From assembly GCF_003797185.1 (NCBI RefSeq), contig NZ_RKMH01000005.1, forward strand, positions 186,001 through 250,000: a DNA stretch of 64,000 nt. The letters run 5' to 3'. The number at the start of each line of letters is the position of its first letter. The first letter of the stretch is position 1. Source of the stretch: Gordonia oryzae. Lineage in GTDB: Bacteria; Actinomycetota; Actinomycetes; Mycobacteriales; Mycobacteriaceae. Position numbers and translations under genes: made by a program. Positions 1-9,568 of this stretch are shown here, in pieces. Under the pieces are notes generated by a model. It did not search any database. It saw only the letters and a program-made list of their open reading frames with translations, and was not told the DNA's origin.

Positions 1-324
1 GGCCCGCCCGGACAATGCGCTGGCCCAGCTGGACGAGACGACCTCGGCGCTGTCGGGGACGGCCAGCAGGGCCGTGCGCATTCCGGTCGCCAGTGCCTCA
101 AGGCGTTCGTCCCACCGCAGGTCCGGAGCGGGTTCGGCGATGTCGGTGAGGATATCGTCGGCGAGTGCCGCCAACAGCGTCTGTTTGTTGGGGAAGTGCC
201 AGTACAGGGCGTTGGGGCGGACGCCGACCTCGGTTGCCAGCCTGCGCATGGTCAGGTCTGCGAGGCTGTGTCGGGTGAGCACGTCGCGGGCGGCGGCGAG
301 GATGTCGGCGCGATTGTTGCTCAC
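1..324 (-). CDS. TetR-family regulator, BioQ-like (partial, C-terminus off the left edge)
   Basis: The minus strand from a GTG at 324 reads into a TetR N-terminal domain; 108 residues are visible and the ligand-binding C-terminal part lies outside the window. The helix-turn-helix is clear around residues 20-50, with [20 protein letters not shown] followed by FPNKQTLL. The gene diverges from bioA. In corynebacteria and mycobacteria a TetR protein, BioQ, represses biotin genes, so position suggests this role, and the paired palindromes at 368-406 would be its operators. No good Shine-Dalgarno precedes the GTG, so the message may be leaderless. TetR membership is certain from sequence; the BioQ assignment is inferred from context. 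Confidence 0.8.
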   Translation of the reverse strand, partial: MSNNRADILAAARDVLTRHSLADLTMRRLATEVGVRPNALYWHFPNKQTLLAALADDILTDIAEPAPDLRWDERLEALATGMRTALLAVPDSAEVVSSSWASALSGRA

Positions 325-367
325 CCGGACAGCGTAGAACCCCGGGGCCGGGCACCGCCGATGCGCT

Positions 368-406
368 CCTGTACACCGTCCAGGACATCCCTGTACAGTG
401 TCCAGG
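368..406. promoter_or_regulatory. Tandem palindromic operators in the TetR–bioA divergent promoter
   Basis: Two 17-bp imperfect palindromes lie at 368-384 (CCTGTACACCGTCCAGG) and 390-406 (CCTGTACAGTGTCCAGG). Both fit CCTGtACnnnGTcCAGG and start 22 bp apart, about two helical turns. They lie between the divergent TetR start (324) and the bioA start (504). Two matching sites at helical spacing fit cooperative binding by two TetR dimers controlling biotin synthesis and autoregulation. Confidence 0.65.
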
Positions 407-503
407 CGAGGCTTCGCCAGAGGCAGCCCCTCCCGCGCCTGTGTGGGCCGCCCGGCCCCGGATCGACACGTCGCCCGCATCGACACATCGAAGGAACGTC
501 CCC

Positions 504-1802
504 GTGGATCAGATGAGCATCAGCCGCATCGATGCGGAACACATCTGGCATCCCTACGGTGCGTTCCCGCCGTCGACCCGGCCGCTCGTCGTCACCGGCG
601 CATCCGGCGTGCGACTGGAGCTGGCCGACGGACGCACGGTCGTCGACGGGATGAGCTCGTGGTGGGCGGCCATCCATGGGTATCGTCACCCGGTGCTCGA
701 CGCCGCGGTGCGGCGGCAGCTGGACTCGATGTCGCACGTCATGTTCGGCGGACTCACCCACGAGCCCGCAGCGCGACTCGCCGAGCTCCTCGTCGAGCTC
801 ACCCCCGAACCGCTGCGCAAGGTGTTCTTCTGCGATTCCGGATCGGTTTCGGTGGAGGTCGCGGTCAAGATGGCGCTGCAGTACTGGCGTGGTCGTGGCG
901 AACCGGGCCGCACCCGGTTGCTCACGTGGCGCGGCGGTTACCACGGCGACACCTTCACCCCGATGAGCGTGTGCGACCCCGACGGCGGGATGCACAGCAT
1001 GTGGACTGACGTCCTGGCCCGCCAGATCTTCGTGCCGACGCCGCCGGAGGACGCCGACGACGCCTACGACGCCGACGTCGCCGACATCGTCGCAGTCCAT
1101 CGCGACGAACTTGCGGCGATCATCGTCGAACCGATCGTCCAGGGCGCCGGGGGCATGCGCTTCCACGATCCGGCGCATCTGCGCGCCCTGCGCCGCATCT
1201 GCGACGAGCAGGGCGTGCTGTTGATCTTCGACGAGATCGCCACCGGCTTCGGTCGTACCGGATCGATGTTCGCGGCCGATCACGCCGGTGTCGCCCCCGA
1301 CATCATGTGTGTCGGCAAGGCCTTGACCGGGGGATACCTCACCCTCGCCGCGACCCTGTGCACCGAGGAGATTGCCGAGGTGATCAGTTCCGGGGAGGCG
1401 GGCGGCCTGGCCCACGGACCCACGTTCATGGCCAATCCGCTGGCGTGTGCGGTCGCCGTCGCGTCGACCGAACTACTGCTGTCGCGCCGGTGGCGTGACG
1501 ATGTCACCCGCATCCGGGACGGGCTGCGCCACGGACTCGACCCGCTGCGCCGCCTCGACGGTGTCCGCGATGTCCGGGTCCTCGGCGCGATCGGCGTCGT
1601 CGAACTCGACCGACCGGTCGACATGACCGCCGCCACCACCGCCGCGCTCGACGCCGGCGCATGGCTGCGACCATTCCGCACCCTGATCTACGCCATGCCG
1701 CCGTTCCTGTGCTCCGACGACGACGTCGAGGTGATCACGCGCGCCATGACATCGGCGGCGCAGGCCAGTATCGCCGCAACCCGAGAGGTGGTGTCGTCGT
1801 GA
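504..1802 (+). CDS. bioA: Adenosylmethionine-8-amino-7-oxononanoate aminotransferase
   Basis: PLP-dependent class III aminotransferase that converts 7-keto-8-aminopelargonate (KAPA) to 7,8-diaminopelargonate using S-adenosylmethionine as amino donor. The N-terminus has [12 protein letters not shown] and the [12 protein letters not shown] motif typical of Bio[16 protein letters not shown] precedes the PLP lysine, about Lys272, in [14 protein letters not shown] at 504 is chosen because AAGGAA lies 7 bp upstream; an ATG three codons in (513) is the alternative, and the reading frame extends upstream without a ribosome site. The length of 432 residues is normal. It is the first gene of a coupled biotin operon, its stop overlapping the bioF start by 4 bp, and lies behind the palindromic operators. 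Confidence 0.95.
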   Translation: MDQMSISRIDAEHIWHPYGAFPPSTRPLVVTGASGVRLELADGRTVVDGMSSWWAAIHGYRHPVLDAAVRRQLDSMSHVMFGGLTHEPAARLAELLVELTPEPLRKVFFCDSGSVSVEVAVKMALQYWRGRGEPGRTRLLTWRGGYHGDTFTPMSVCDPDGGMHSMWTDVLARQIFVPTPPEDADDAYDADVADIVAVHRDELAAIIVEPIVQGAGGMRFHDPAHLRALRRICDEQGVLLIFDEIATGFGRTGSMFAADHAGVAPDIMCVGKALTGGYLTLAATLCTEEIAEVISSGEAGGLAHGPTFMANPLACAVAVASTELLLSRRWRDDVTRIRDGLRHGLDPLRRLDGVRDVRVLGAIGVVELDRPVDMTAATTAALDAGAWLRPFRTLIYAMPPFLCSDDDVEVITRAMTSAAQASIAATREVVSS

Positions 1803-2989
1803 CCACCATGGACACGATCATCGGCACGACCGGGCCCGCCCTCGACTGGCTGCACGCGGCCCAACATGCCACCGCGCAGGCCGGGCTGCATCGGGACCCC
1901 GTCGTTCGCGACGGCGGTGCGGGCCTGCTCGATCTCGCCTCGAACGACTACCTGGGGATGTCGCGGAATCCGGCCGTACTCGCCGCGGCGCGCACGGCGA
2001 TCGACGAGTGGGGCGCGGGCTCGACCGCCTCGCGATTGGTCGCGGGCACCACCCGTGCGCACCTCGACCTCGAAGACGAGATCGCCGAATTCCTGGGATT
2101 CCCTTCGGCTCTGGTGTTCTCCTCCGGCTACCTCGCCAACGTGGGGGCGATCACCGCGCTGGTCGGACGCGGCGACCTGATCGTCAGCGACACCGGTACC
2201 CACGCCTCCCTGATCGACGGCTGCCGGCTGTCGCGGGCGCGTGTGGTGGTCGTCGATCGCGGCGATCACGACGCGGTCCGCGCGGCCCTCGCGGCCCGGG
2301 AGGAGGAACGCGCACTCGTCGTCACCGACTCGATCTACAGCGTCGACGGAGCTGCCGCTCCCGTGCGCGAACTCTACGACGCCGCACGAGCGCACGGCGC
2401 GGCGCTGTTGGTCGACGAGGCGCACGGCCTCGGGGTCCGCGGCTCGGGCGGACGCGGCGTCATCGCCGAGGCCGGGCTCTCGGGTGCACCGGATCTCGTG
2501 GTGACCACGGTCGCCTCGAAATCGCTGGGCGCACAAGGGGGAGTGGTACTCGGACCGACGGTGCTGCGCGGCCACCTGATCGACCGGGCCCGCACCTTCA
2601 TCTTCGACACCGGCCTCAATCCGGGGGCCGTCGGCGCCGCCCGCGCCGCCCTGGCGCTGCTGCGGGCGGACCCAGACATGCCACTACGGTTGCGCGACAA
2701 CGTCCTGCGTATCGCCGACCGTCTCGGCCTGACCCTGCCGCTCGGCCCCGACGGGACACCGCAGACCTCCGCGGTGCTCTCGGTGATCGTCGGTGATCCG
2801 CAACCCGCGCTCGCCGCCGCCGCCGCCTGCCGGGCCCGCGGGGTGTTCGTCGGATGCTTCCGACCGCCGTCGGTACCGCCGGGTACCTCGCGTCTGCGGC
2901 TGACGATGCGCGCCGACCTCGACGTCGCCGACGTCGATCGTGCTGCCGACGTCGTCCTCGCCGCACTCCGGGAGGTGGGTGTTCGATGA
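1799..2989 (+). CDS. bioF: 8-amino-7-oxononanoate synthase
   Basis: Condenses pimeloyl-thioester with L-alanine, releasing CO2, to form KAPA, the BioA substrate. Alpha-oxoamine synthase fold: [11 protein letters not shown] near the N-terminus, [12 protein letters not shown] for substrate contacts, [14 protein letters not shown], and the PLP lysine, about Lys241, in [13 protein letters not shown]. The GTG start overlaps the bioA stop as GTGA, a signature of translational coupling; ATG 1808 is possible. 396 residues, as usual for the family. It is followed by bioD with the same kind of overlap. Confidence 0.95.
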   Translation: MTTMDTIIGTTGPALDWLHAAQHATAQAGLHRDPVVRDGGAGLLDLASNDYLGMSRNPAVLAAARTAIDEWGAGSTASRLVAGTTRAHLDLEDEIAEFLGFPSALVFSSGYLANVGAITALVGRGDLIVSDTGTHASLIDGCRLSRARVVVVDRGDHDAVRAALAAREEERALVVTDSIYSVDGAAAPVRELYDAARAHGAALLVDEAHGLGVRGSGGRGVIAEAGLSGAPDLVVTTVASKSLGAQGGVVLGPTVLRGHLIDRARTFIFDTGLNPGAVGAARAALALLRADPDMPLRLRDNVLRIADRLGLTLPLGPDGTPQTSAVLSVIVGDPQPALAAAAACRARGVFVGCFRPPSVPPGTSRLRLTMRADLDVADVDRAADVVLAALREVGVR

Positions 2990-3798
2990 CCGGTGGTCGG
3001 GTTGTCCCACAAAGCCTTACGGGTTCACATGGTCTTGCGGATCGTTGCCTGGTGATCACCGGCACCTCGACCGACGTAGGTAAGACCGTCGTCACCGCAG
3101 CGCTCGCCGTGACCCTGGTGGACCGCGGTGTCGATGTCGCGGTGTGCAAGCCCGCCCAAACCGGCGTCGGACCCGACGGGCCCGGTGATCTCGCCACCGT
3201 CACGGCCCTCGCCGGAGCGCTGCCGACCCACGAGTGCGTGCGGTTCGCCGACCCCCTTGCCCCCGAGACCGCGGCCCGACATGCCGGGACGCCGCAGGCC
3301 GACCGCGGCACGATGGGCGATCAGATCGCCGGATTTGTCGCGGCACACCAGATGACGCTCGTTGAGGGTTCCGGCGGGCTCCTGGTCCGGTTGGCTCCCG
3401 AGCACACGATCCTCGACGTGGCCGCCGCACTCGCCGCCGACGTGCTCGTCGTCGTCGACCCCGCACTCGGCGCCCTCAACCACGCCGAACTGACGGTTCG
3501 GGCCATCCGGTCAGCGGGGCTGCGGCCGGCCGGGCTCGTTCTCGGATCGTGGCCGGGCACGCCCGATCTCGCGATGCGCTGCAATCGCGAGGATCTGCCG
3601 CGGCTGACCGGGGTACCGGTCGTCGGGGTGCTGCCCGCTGGTGCCGGCGGCCGTAGCCGGGCCGAGTTCACCGAGACCGCACCCGGCTGGTTCGACCCCG
3701 GCTGGATCGAGAGCCTCACTCCCACAACGCCGATGCCGTCACCTCAGTCGGTACCCGCACCACCATCAGTCCCCGCACATCAAGGAGTTCACCCATGA
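2986..3798 (+). CDS. bioD: Dethiobiotin synthetase
   Basis: ATP-dependent carboxylase that closes the ureido ring of 7,8-diaminopelargonate to give dethiobiotin. The P-loop [11 protein letters not shown] lies near residue 25, followed by [18 protein letters not shown] is the second conserved motif. The ATG overlaps the bioF stop (ATGA), with GGAGGTG about 9 bp upstream, so this start is preferred to the longer frame, which would enter bioF. The C-terminal 20 or so residues are proline-rich and low in complexity (repeated [11 protein letters not shown]-like text), probably a disordered tail. It is coupled to bioB by another ATGA overlap. Confidence 0.93.
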   Translation: MTGGRVVPQSLTGSHGLADRCLVITGTSTDVGKTVVTAALAVTLVDRGVDVAVCKPAQTGVGPDGPGDLATVTALAGALPTHECVRFADPLAPETAARHAGTPQADRGTMGDQIAGFVAAHQMTLVEGSGGLLVRLAPEHTILDVAAALAADVLVVVDPALGALNHAELTVRAIRSAGLRPAGLVLGSWPGTPDLAMRCNREDLPRLTGVPVVGVLPAGAGGRSRAEFTETAPGWFDPGWIESLTPTTPMPSPQSVPAPPSVPAHQGVHP

Positions 3799-4832
3799 CC
3801 CAGGCCCCCGTACAGTCCCACGTCGCGGCCGGGACCGACACCGACATCCTCGCCGTCGCCCGCGCACAGGTCCTCGAACGCGGTGAGGCGCTGACCCGCG
3901 ATCAGGTGCTCACCGTGCTCCGACTCGGCGACGACCGGCTTACCGAGCTCCTGCAACTGGCCCACGACGTCCGCATGCGGTGGTGCGGGCCTGAGGTCGA
4001 GGTCGAGGGCATCATCTCACTCAAGACCGGCGGGTGCCCCGAGGACTGCCACTTCTGTTCGCAGTCTGGCCTTTTCGCCTCCCCGGTGCGCAGCGCCTGG
4101 ATCGACATCCCGTCCCTGGTCGAAGCCGCCAAGCAGACGGCCAAGACCGGAGCCACCGAGTTCTGCATCGTCGCGGCCGTACGCGGCCCCGACACGCGAC
4201 TGCTCGCGCAGGTGGCCGCCGGGATCGAGGCGATCCGCAACGAGGTCGACATCCAGATCGCCTGCAGCCTGGGCATGCTCACCCAGGATCAGGTCGACCA
4301 GCTCAAGGACATGGGTGTCCATCGCTACAACCACAACCTGGAGACCGCCCGCAGTCACTTCCCGAACGTGGTCACCACCCACACCTGGGAAGAGCGTTGG
4401 GACACGCTGCGCATGGTTCGCGACGCGGGTATGGAGGTCTGCTGCGGCGGCATCCTCGGCATGGGGGAGTCTCTCGAGCAGCGCGCCGAGTTCGCCGCCG
4501 ACCTTGCCTCGCTCGAGCCCGACGAGGTGCCGCTGAACTTCTTGAATCCGCGTCCGGGCACCCCGTTCGGCGATCTCGACGTGTTGCCCGCGGCCGAGGC
4601 GCTCAAAGCCGTCGCCGCATTCCGGTTGGCCCTGCCGCGCACGATTCTGCGGTTCGCCGGTGGCCGCGAGATCACCCTCGGCGATCTCGGGGCCAAGCAG
4701 GGCATCCTCGGCGGCATCAACGCCGTCATCGTCGGAAACTACCTGACGACGTTGGGCCGCCCCGCCGAGGACGACCTCGATCTCCTGCAGGACTTGTCGA
4801 TGCCCATCAAGGCGCTCAACGACAGCATCTGA
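3795..4832 (+). CDS. bioB: Biotin synthase (radical SAM)
   Basis: Inserts sulfur into dethiobiotin. The radical-SAM cluster motif CxxxCxxC appears as [13 protein letters not shown] near residue 80, followed by the family segments [22 protein letters not shown] and [11 protein letters not shown]; the auxiliary-cluster ligand region [17 protein letters not shown] is near the C-terminus. 345 residues, normal. The start overlaps the bioD stop. It is followed 18 bp later by bsaP, the auxiliary protein shown to be needed by mycobacterial biotin synthases. Confidence 0.97.
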   Translation: MTQAPVQSHVAAGTDTDILAVARAQVLERGEALTRDQVLTVLRLGDDRLTELLQLAHDVRMRWCGPEVEVEGIISLKTGGCPEDCHFCSQSGLFASPVRSAWIDIPSLVEAAKQTAKTGATEFCIVAAVRGPDTRLLAQVAAGIEAIRNEVDIQIACSLGMLTQDQVDQLKDMGVHRYNHNLETARSHFPNVVTTHTWEERWDTLRMVRDAGMEVCCGGILGMGESLEQRAEFAADLASLEPDEVPLNFLNPRPGTPFGDLDVLPAAEALKAVAAFRLALPRTILRFAGGREITLGDLGAKQGILGGINAVIVGNYLTTLGRPAEDDLDLLQDLSMPIKALNDSI

Positions 4833-4850
4833 TCCCCCCCCAGGACGAAC

Positions 4851-5141
4851 GTGACTAGGCTCGCCAGCGTGAGTGGTGCGATGACAACAAGCGTGACCTC
4901 CGGCGCGGTGCCGATCCCGGGCCCGCTGGATCAGCCGTGCCGGTACGGCGTATACACCGGGATCGAGGTGGAGATCGAGTCGGCCGACGCCATACCGCCC
5001 GCGGCCCGGCTCGGCCTCGAGCCGCCTCGATTCTGCGGGCAGTGCGGGCGGCGCATGATCGTGCAGGTCCGCCCCGACGGATGGGATGCGCGATGCTCGC
5101 GGCACGGTCGCGTCGACTCCTCCGACCTGGGGCACCGATGA
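4851..5141 (+). CDS. bsaP: Biotin synthase auxiliary protein BsaP (Rv1590 homologue)
   Basis: Small acidic protein (up to 96 residues) immediately downstream of bioB. It has [12 protein letters not shown] near its middle and a cysteine cluster FCGQCGRRM followed by a third cysteine in DARCSRHGR, able to ligate metal or an Fe-S cluster. The position and sequence match the Rv1590 family, reported as an accessory factor that actinobacterial BioB needs to convert dethiobiotin to biotin. The start is uncertain: GTG 4851, GTG 4869 and ATG 4881 are all in frame, with only a weak AGGACG ahead of the first. The stop overlaps the next ATG by 4 bp. Confidence 0.85.
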   Translation: MTRLASVSGAMTTSVTSGAVPIPGPLDQPCRYGVYTGIEVEIESADAIPPAARLGLEPPRFCGQCGRRMIVQVRPDGWDARCSRHGRVDSSDLGHR

Positions 5142-5752
5142 CCGCGCCGGGGACGGTGTCCGCCGGCCGCCGCAGGCACCCCGCGCACCGCACCCCGGCG
5201 ACGCTGGCGGCGTGCGCAGTGGTGATCGGAGTGCTCGCGGTGGTCGCCGGTGGTCTGTGGGCTGTGATCACCCCGTCGATGAGCGCTCTGAAGGGTGCCC
5301 ATCAGGTGTATCCGATCGACAGCGTCGCCGGTGTCTCGGCGTTTGCGTTCGTCATGCTCGGGTACGGCGCGCTGGCAGGCGTACTGGGGTGGCTGGTGGC
5401 CCCGGGGTGGCGCGGGCTGCCCGGGTACGCGACCGTCGTTCTCACCACGGTGCTCGGGTCGGGCATCGCCGGATGGGCCGGGACCCTGATCGCGGCGCGT
5501 CGCTTCACCGATCCCGACTCGGTCACCGTAGGTGCCCTCTTCCGGGCCGTCCCGCAACTGTGGCTCGACGGCGCCACCCGCGGAACCCCCAGTGGTCCAT
5601 GGGTGTTGGCGATCTGCGCGCCGCTCACGGCCACGGTCGTCTACCTCGTCTTCGCCCTGGCCAATCGCCACGGAGATCTCGGCGTCGGGGATGCGCCGCC
5701 CGAAACCCCGGCGCCGCAACCTGTTCCCGTGCAGCCCGCCCCGCCTGCCTAG
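5138..5752 (+). CDS. DUF2567 family membrane protein (Rv1591-like)
   Basis: 204-residue predicted integral membrane protein with four hydrophobic segments (about residues 20-45, 65-90, 95-120 and 155-175) and a proline-rich cytoplasmic tail ending [10 protein letters not shown]. It matches the conserved actinobacterial family found right after bioB and bsaP in mycobacteria. The ATG overlaps the bsaP stop, so it is co-translated with the biotin genes. A biotin-related role is only suggested by this conserved position; no catalytic motif is visible. Confidence 0.8.
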   Translation: MTAPGTVSAGRRRHPAHRTPATLAACAVVIGVLAVVAGGLWAVITPSMSALKGAHQVYPIDSVAGVSAFAFVMLGYGALAGVLGWLVAPGWRGLPGYATVVLTTVLGSGIAGWAGTLIAARRFTDPDSVTVGALFRAVPQLWLDGATRGTPSGPWVLAICAPLTATVVYLVFALANRHGDLGVGDAPPETPAPQPVPVQPAPPA

Positions 5753-5841
5753 TCGCGACGGTGCCCGTCCTGGCATCGACGGCGCCCATCTCGACGTCGA
5801 CGGCGCCAGTCGATACTGAGGCGCACCCCTACAATCGACCC

Positions 5842-6558
5842 ATGCCATCATCCGCGCGCGCCGAGGAGTCCGGCGAGGCGTCCGTCTCGCCCTTGCGTGT
5901 CGAGGTCCTGACCGCGGTGTTCCAGGTCCGCGACATCGACCGCACCGCGCCGGAACTCTGTGTGCTCCTGGCCCGCGGCGAGGGATCGACGTGGTGTCTC
6001 CCCGGCGGGCGGGTCGGCGCCGAGGACACCCTGGAAAGCTGCGCGCGGCTGGTCGTCGCAGACCTGGTCGACATCGACACCCTCGTGCACCTCGAACAGC
6101 TTTCGGTGTTCTCCGCGCCGCATCGCGTGCCAGGTATCAGAACCATCGCGTCGACCTACCTCGGACTCGTGCCGAGCGATGCGCACACGACCGCACGGGA
6201 TCGCGCCGACTGGCACCGTGTCGAAGCGTTGCCCGAACTGGCCTTCGATCACGACGCTGTCATCGCCAAGGCCCGCCATCGGTTGGCCGCGAAGCTCTCC
6301 TACACCAACATCGCTTTCGCGTTGGCGCCGAGAAGGTTCCCGATGTCGGAGCTCTCCGAGATCTACGGTGCTGCTCTCGGCTACCGCGTCGACACCACCA
6401 ATCTCCTGCGGATCCTCAGTCGCCGGGGTGTTGTCGTCGCCACCGGCACGTTGGGCCGGACGGGCCGGTCCGGGGGGCGGCCACCGGCCTTGTATGCCTT
6501 TACCGACAACCAACTTCGCGTCACCGACGAGTTCGCCACCCTCAAGCCGCCCATGTGA
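5842..6558 (+). CDS. nrtR: NrtR-type Nudix-related transcriptional regulator of NAD synthesis
   Basis: 238 residues. The N-terminal Nudix-like domain (about residues 15-150) keeps WCLPGGRVGAEDTLESCA, but the catalytic Nudix box REuxEExGu is lost (ARLVVADLVDI), as in sensor-type NrtR proteins that bind ADP-ribose without hydrolysing it. The C-terminal part is a winged helix, with MSELSEIYGAALGYRVDTTN then LLRILSRRGVV. The gene lies upstream of nadA-nadC, the usual target of actinobacterial NrtR, and the palindrome at 7238-7260 is a likely operator. ATG 5842 is the first start after the upstream stop. I am sure of the family; the exact regulon is inferred. Confidence 0.85.
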   Translation: MPSSARAEESGEASVSPLRVEVLTAVFQVRDIDRTAPELCVLLARGEGSTWCLPGGRVGAEDTLESCARLVVADLVDIDTLVHLEQLSVFSAPHRVPGIRTIASTYLGLVPSDAHTTARDRADWHRVEALPELAFDHDAVIAKARHRLAAKLSYTNIAFALAPRRFPMSELSEIYGAALGYRVDTTNLLRILSRRGVVVATGTLGRTGRSGGRPPALYAFTDNQLRVTDEFATLKPPM

Positions 6559-7237
6559 ATTCTCGACATGAACTCTGTCGGCTGTGCGTTCGTCCGGCGG
6601 CCGCAGCAAAGTTCGTCGATCACGACCAGCCCGTTCTGGAGGGCAGACCACCGCGATGCCGTGGTGCACGTGGTGCGTCCGGTCTGGGCGTCTTTGCTGC
6701 ACAACCCGGCCAGCTGAGTGATGGTGGCACCTGCTGAGGTGTTCAGATCCGTCGCTGCCTCGGACGTGGAGTCCACGAGGGGCCAGGTACACGACACCTC
6801 GACCTCGCGGCACGCCAGCGGGACCGCGGGATACTGCCGTGTCTGCGCCGGCTCGGGCACGAGGGCAGGGCGCGACGACTTCGGTTGTGGCATCGGGGGG
6901 ACGATACGACGCACGGCGAGACGGTCGAGCGACCCCCGACGGCGAACCGCCGGCAGAGGTTGCGAGCAGTACGCCCCGCCGCACCGGCATGACCAGGCGT
7001 GGCGCGACGATGGGGACGATCCGGGGCCCGAGATTCTCCGGTGGCGGTCAGACGTGCGGTCATCATGGTCGTCGCCGGGGAACGTGCAGGTGCGGGGGTG
7101 TGCGGCGACGCACTACCGAAACTGGGTTCGACGCGCGTCACCGGCACACGCGCGTAGTCACTCAGTGGAATGCGCTTGGAACTGCTCATATACATGGGAA
7201 TGTCCGCGTATGGGGCCGGTGTTACGATGGTCACCGG
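6559..7237. other. Long intergenic region between nrtR and nadA, no confident gene
   Basis: About 680 bp with no ORF of clear family. One minus-strand frame (6914 down to about 6560, running on antisense into nrtR) has high GC at third positions and a cysteine- and threonine-rich stretch including TSAGATITQLAGLCSKDAQT, reminiscent of small secreted actinobacterial proteins. It has no signal peptide, no ribosome site and no clean stop before nrtR, so it could be a decayed gene. The nadA promoter and operator lie at the right end. Confidence 0.3.
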
Positions 7238-7260
7238 GTTTTCGATCAGTAGTCGAAAAC
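7238..7260. promoter_or_regulatory. Perfect inverted repeat upstream of nadA (probable NrtR operator)
   Basis: GTTTTCGA – 7-nt spacer TCAGTAG – TCGAAAAC, with one further G·C pair outside. It is centred about 78 bp upstream of the nadA ATG. No other gene lies between it and nadA, and the regulator gene nrtR is the nearest upstream gene, so it is the natural candidate binding site. Confidence 0.65.
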
Positions 7261-7326
7261 CGGTCTCGGAGCACAGCCTGTGCCGCGAGCAGTAATGCCC
7301 GAGCGGCATGAAGGACGGAGTGGCAG

Positions 7327-8388
7327 ATGAGCATCACCAGCGACCGCATCGCCGTCGGCGACAGCACGCCGGCACTGATCGACGCCCGGTGGGTGGACGG
7401 TCCCGGGGGATACACCGGTGTCGAACCGACCGCGGAGTGGGCCGAGGAGGTCCGACGCCTCGCACGTGCCCGCAATGCCACGCTGCTCGCCCACAATTAT
7501 GAGCTGCCGGCCATCCAGGACGTCGCCGACCACGTCGGCGACTCGCTGGCCCTGTCGCGCATCGCCGCGGAGGTCGACTCCGACGAAATCGTCTTCTGCG
7601 GTGTGCATTTCATGGCCGAGACCGCGAAGATCCTGAGTCCGGACAAGCGTGTGCTCATTCCCGACGCCCGAGCCGGCTGTTCGCTGGCCGACTCGATCAC
7701 CGCCGACGACCTGCGCGCCTGGAAGCAGGAGTACCCCGACGCCGTCGTGGTCTCCTACGTGAACACCACCGCCGAGGTCAAGGGCCTCACCGACATCTGC
7801 TGCACCTCGTCGAACGCCGTCGACGTGGTCGCCTCGATCGATCCCGAGCGTGATGTGCTCTTCCTGCCCGATCAGTTCCTCGGGGCACACGTCAAGCGAG
7901 AGACCGGCCGCGACAACATCCACATCTGGGCCGGCGAATGCCACGTGCACGCCGGGATCAACGGCGACGAGCTGACCGCGCAGGCCAACGCCCACCCCGA
8001 CGCCGACCTGTTCATCCACCCCGAATGCGGTTGCGCCACATCGGCGTTGTACCTTGCCGGTGAGGGCGCAGTTCCCGACAACCGGGTCAAGATTCTCTCC
8101 ACCGGCGGGATGATTGATGCCGCCCGCTCCACCGGTGCCAGGCAGGTCCTCGTCGCCACCGAGATCGGCATGCTGCACCAGCTGCGAAAGGCCGCCCCCG
8201 GCATCGACTTCCAGGCCGTCAACGATCGCGCTTCCTGCCCGTACATGAAAATGATCACCCCGGCTGCGCTGCTGCGCGCGTTGCGGGAGGGTCGCGACGA
8301 GGTGTTCGTCGCCGATGACGTCGCCGAGCGTGCCCGGCGCAGCGTGGAGCGGATGATCGCGATCGGTAATCCGGGCTCGGGGGAGTGA
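7327..8388 (+). CDS. nadA: Quinolinate synthase
   Basis: Fe-S enzyme condensing iminoaspartate with dihydroxyacetone phosphate to quinolinate, the first committed NAD precursor. Family motifs in order: [36 protein letters not shown], the cysteine segment [32 protein letters not shown] and STGGMI. The cluster ligands are the cysteines in the FCGV, DICC and ECGC segments. 353 residues, normal. AAGGACGG lies just upstream of the ATG. The gene is followed after 4 bp by nadC; nadB, which usually lies between, is not there. Confidence 0.96.
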   Translation: MSITSDRIAVGDSTPALIDARWVDGPGGYTGVEPTAEWAEEVRRLARARNATLLAHNYELPAIQDVADHVGDSLALSRIAAEVDSDEIVFCGVHFMAETAKILSPDKRVLIPDARAGCSLADSITADDLRAWKQEYPDAVVVSYVNTTAEVKGLTDICCTSSNAVDVVASIDPERDVLFLPDQFLGAHVKRETGRDNIHIWAGECHVHAGINGDELTAQANAHPDADLFIHPECGCATSALYLAGEGAVPDNRVKILSTGGMIDAARSTGARQVLVATEIGMLHQLRKAAPGIDFQAVNDRASCPYMKMITPAALLRALREGRDEVFVADDVAERARRSVERMIAIGNPGSGE

Positions 8389-8392
8389 CACG

Positions 8393-9292
8393 ATGAACGC
8401 CACGTTTGTCGGGCAGGAAACGGCCACGGGCCGAGACGAACTCGAGATCACCGACGAGATCCGTGCGCTCATCCGCACCGCACTCGACGAGGACCTGCGC
8501 TACGGGCCCGACGTGACCACCGCTGCCACGGTGGCGCCGGACGCGAGCACCGACGCCGCGATCGTGTCCCGCCAACACGGCGTCGTTGCTGGAATCCCGT
8601 TGGTGCAGGCGGTCTTCGACGAGGTCATCGGTGCCGAGGCGTACACGGTGACCGAGGTTGTGCCCGACGGCACGCGAGTGGCACCTGGCGACACGGTCTT
8701 CGCGGTACATGCACCGACCGCGGCTCTGCTCACCGCCGAGCGCACCTGTCTGAACCTGCTGTGTCACCTGTCGGGGATCGCCACCGCGACTGCGACGTGG
8801 GTCGATGCTGTCGCCGGTACCGACGTCGCGATCAGGGATTCCCGGAAGACGTTGCCCGGCATGCGGTCTCTACAGAAGTATGCCGTCCGCGCCGGTGGCG
8901 GTGTCAACCATCGGATGGGCCTGGGTGACGCCGCACTGATCAAGGACAACCATGTGGCCGCGGCCGGATCGGTTCGCGCCGCGTTGCAGGCTGTGCGCGC
9001 GGCCGCGCCGGATATGCCGGTGGAGGTTGAAGTCGATTCGCTCGAACAGTTCGACGAGGTCCTCGAGTTGTCGCCGCAACTGGTACTCCTGGACAATTTC
9101 GAGCCCTGGGCCACCCAGATCGCGGTGCAGCGCCGCAATTCTCGGTCACCGCAGACCAAGTTGGAGAGTTCCGGTGGCTTAACGCTCGACGTCGCTGCCG
9201 AATACGCCCGCACCGGCGTCGACTATCTCGCCGTGGGGGCGCTCACCCACTCGGTGGCCGTGCTCGATCTCGGGTTGGATATCGGCGACTGA
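8393..9292 (+). CDS. nadC: Nicotinate-nucleotide diphosphorylase (quinolinate phosphoribosyltransferase)
   Basis: Converts quinolinate and PRPP to nicotinate mononucleotide. Recognised from TAERTCLNLLCHLSGIAT, IRDSRKTLPGMRSLQKYAV (substrate-binding RKT), GGGVNHRMGLGDAALIKDNH, VEVEVDSLEQ, LLDNFEPW, and ESSGGLTLD with the final VGALTHS. 299 residues. The ATG is 4 bp after the nadA stop, so the two genes are one transcription unit, inferred to be repressed by NrtR. Confidence 0.96.
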   Translation: MNATFVGQETATGRDELEITDEIRALIRTALDEDLRYGPDVTTAATVAPDASTDAAIVSRQHGVVAGIPLVQAVFDEVIGAEAYTVTEVVPDGTRVAPGDTVFAVHAPTAALLTAERTCLNLLCHLSGIATATATWVDAVAGTDVAIRDSRKTLPGMRSLQKYAVRAGGGVNHRMGLGDAALIKDNHVAAAGSVRAALQAVRAAAPDMPVEVEVDSLEQFDEVLELSPQLVLLDNFEPWATQIAVQRRNSRSPQTKLESSGGLTLDVAAEYARTGVDYLAVGALTHSVAVLDLGLDIGD

Positions 9293-9350
9293 GACGATCG
9301 GCGGCCGTGACGATCGGCAATCGAGGCCAACATCGACAGCGATACTCACC

Positions 9351-9385
9351 TTGGTTGACCGGGCGGCCTTTGGTTGACCGGGCGG
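9351..9385 (+). repeat. Short direct repeat in the nadC–esterase gap
   Basis: TTGGTTGACCGGGCGG occurs at 9351-9366 and again at 9370-9385, a 19-bp period, in the space between two convergent genes. It is non-coding as far as I can see; no function is evident. Confidence 0.6.
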
Positions 9386-9568
9386 CGCGCCGTCTGAACG
9401 GTGCTCGGCAGGATTGCGAAGAACACCGCGGCAACGTGACGTCGGCGACGTCACGCGCGGGCGCGCAACGGCATTGCGGTGATCTCAGTCCGGAGTTCGG
9501 AACAATGCAGAAATCATGCATCAAGTGCAGGCCGCGGATCAGTAAGTATCTGATGGCAAGCTTGGCGC

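Noticed and set aside
5842-6558. Active Nudix hydrolase
   Set aside because: The REuxEE catalytic core of the Nudix box is missing and a winged-helix domain is fused; the regulator NrtR explains it better.
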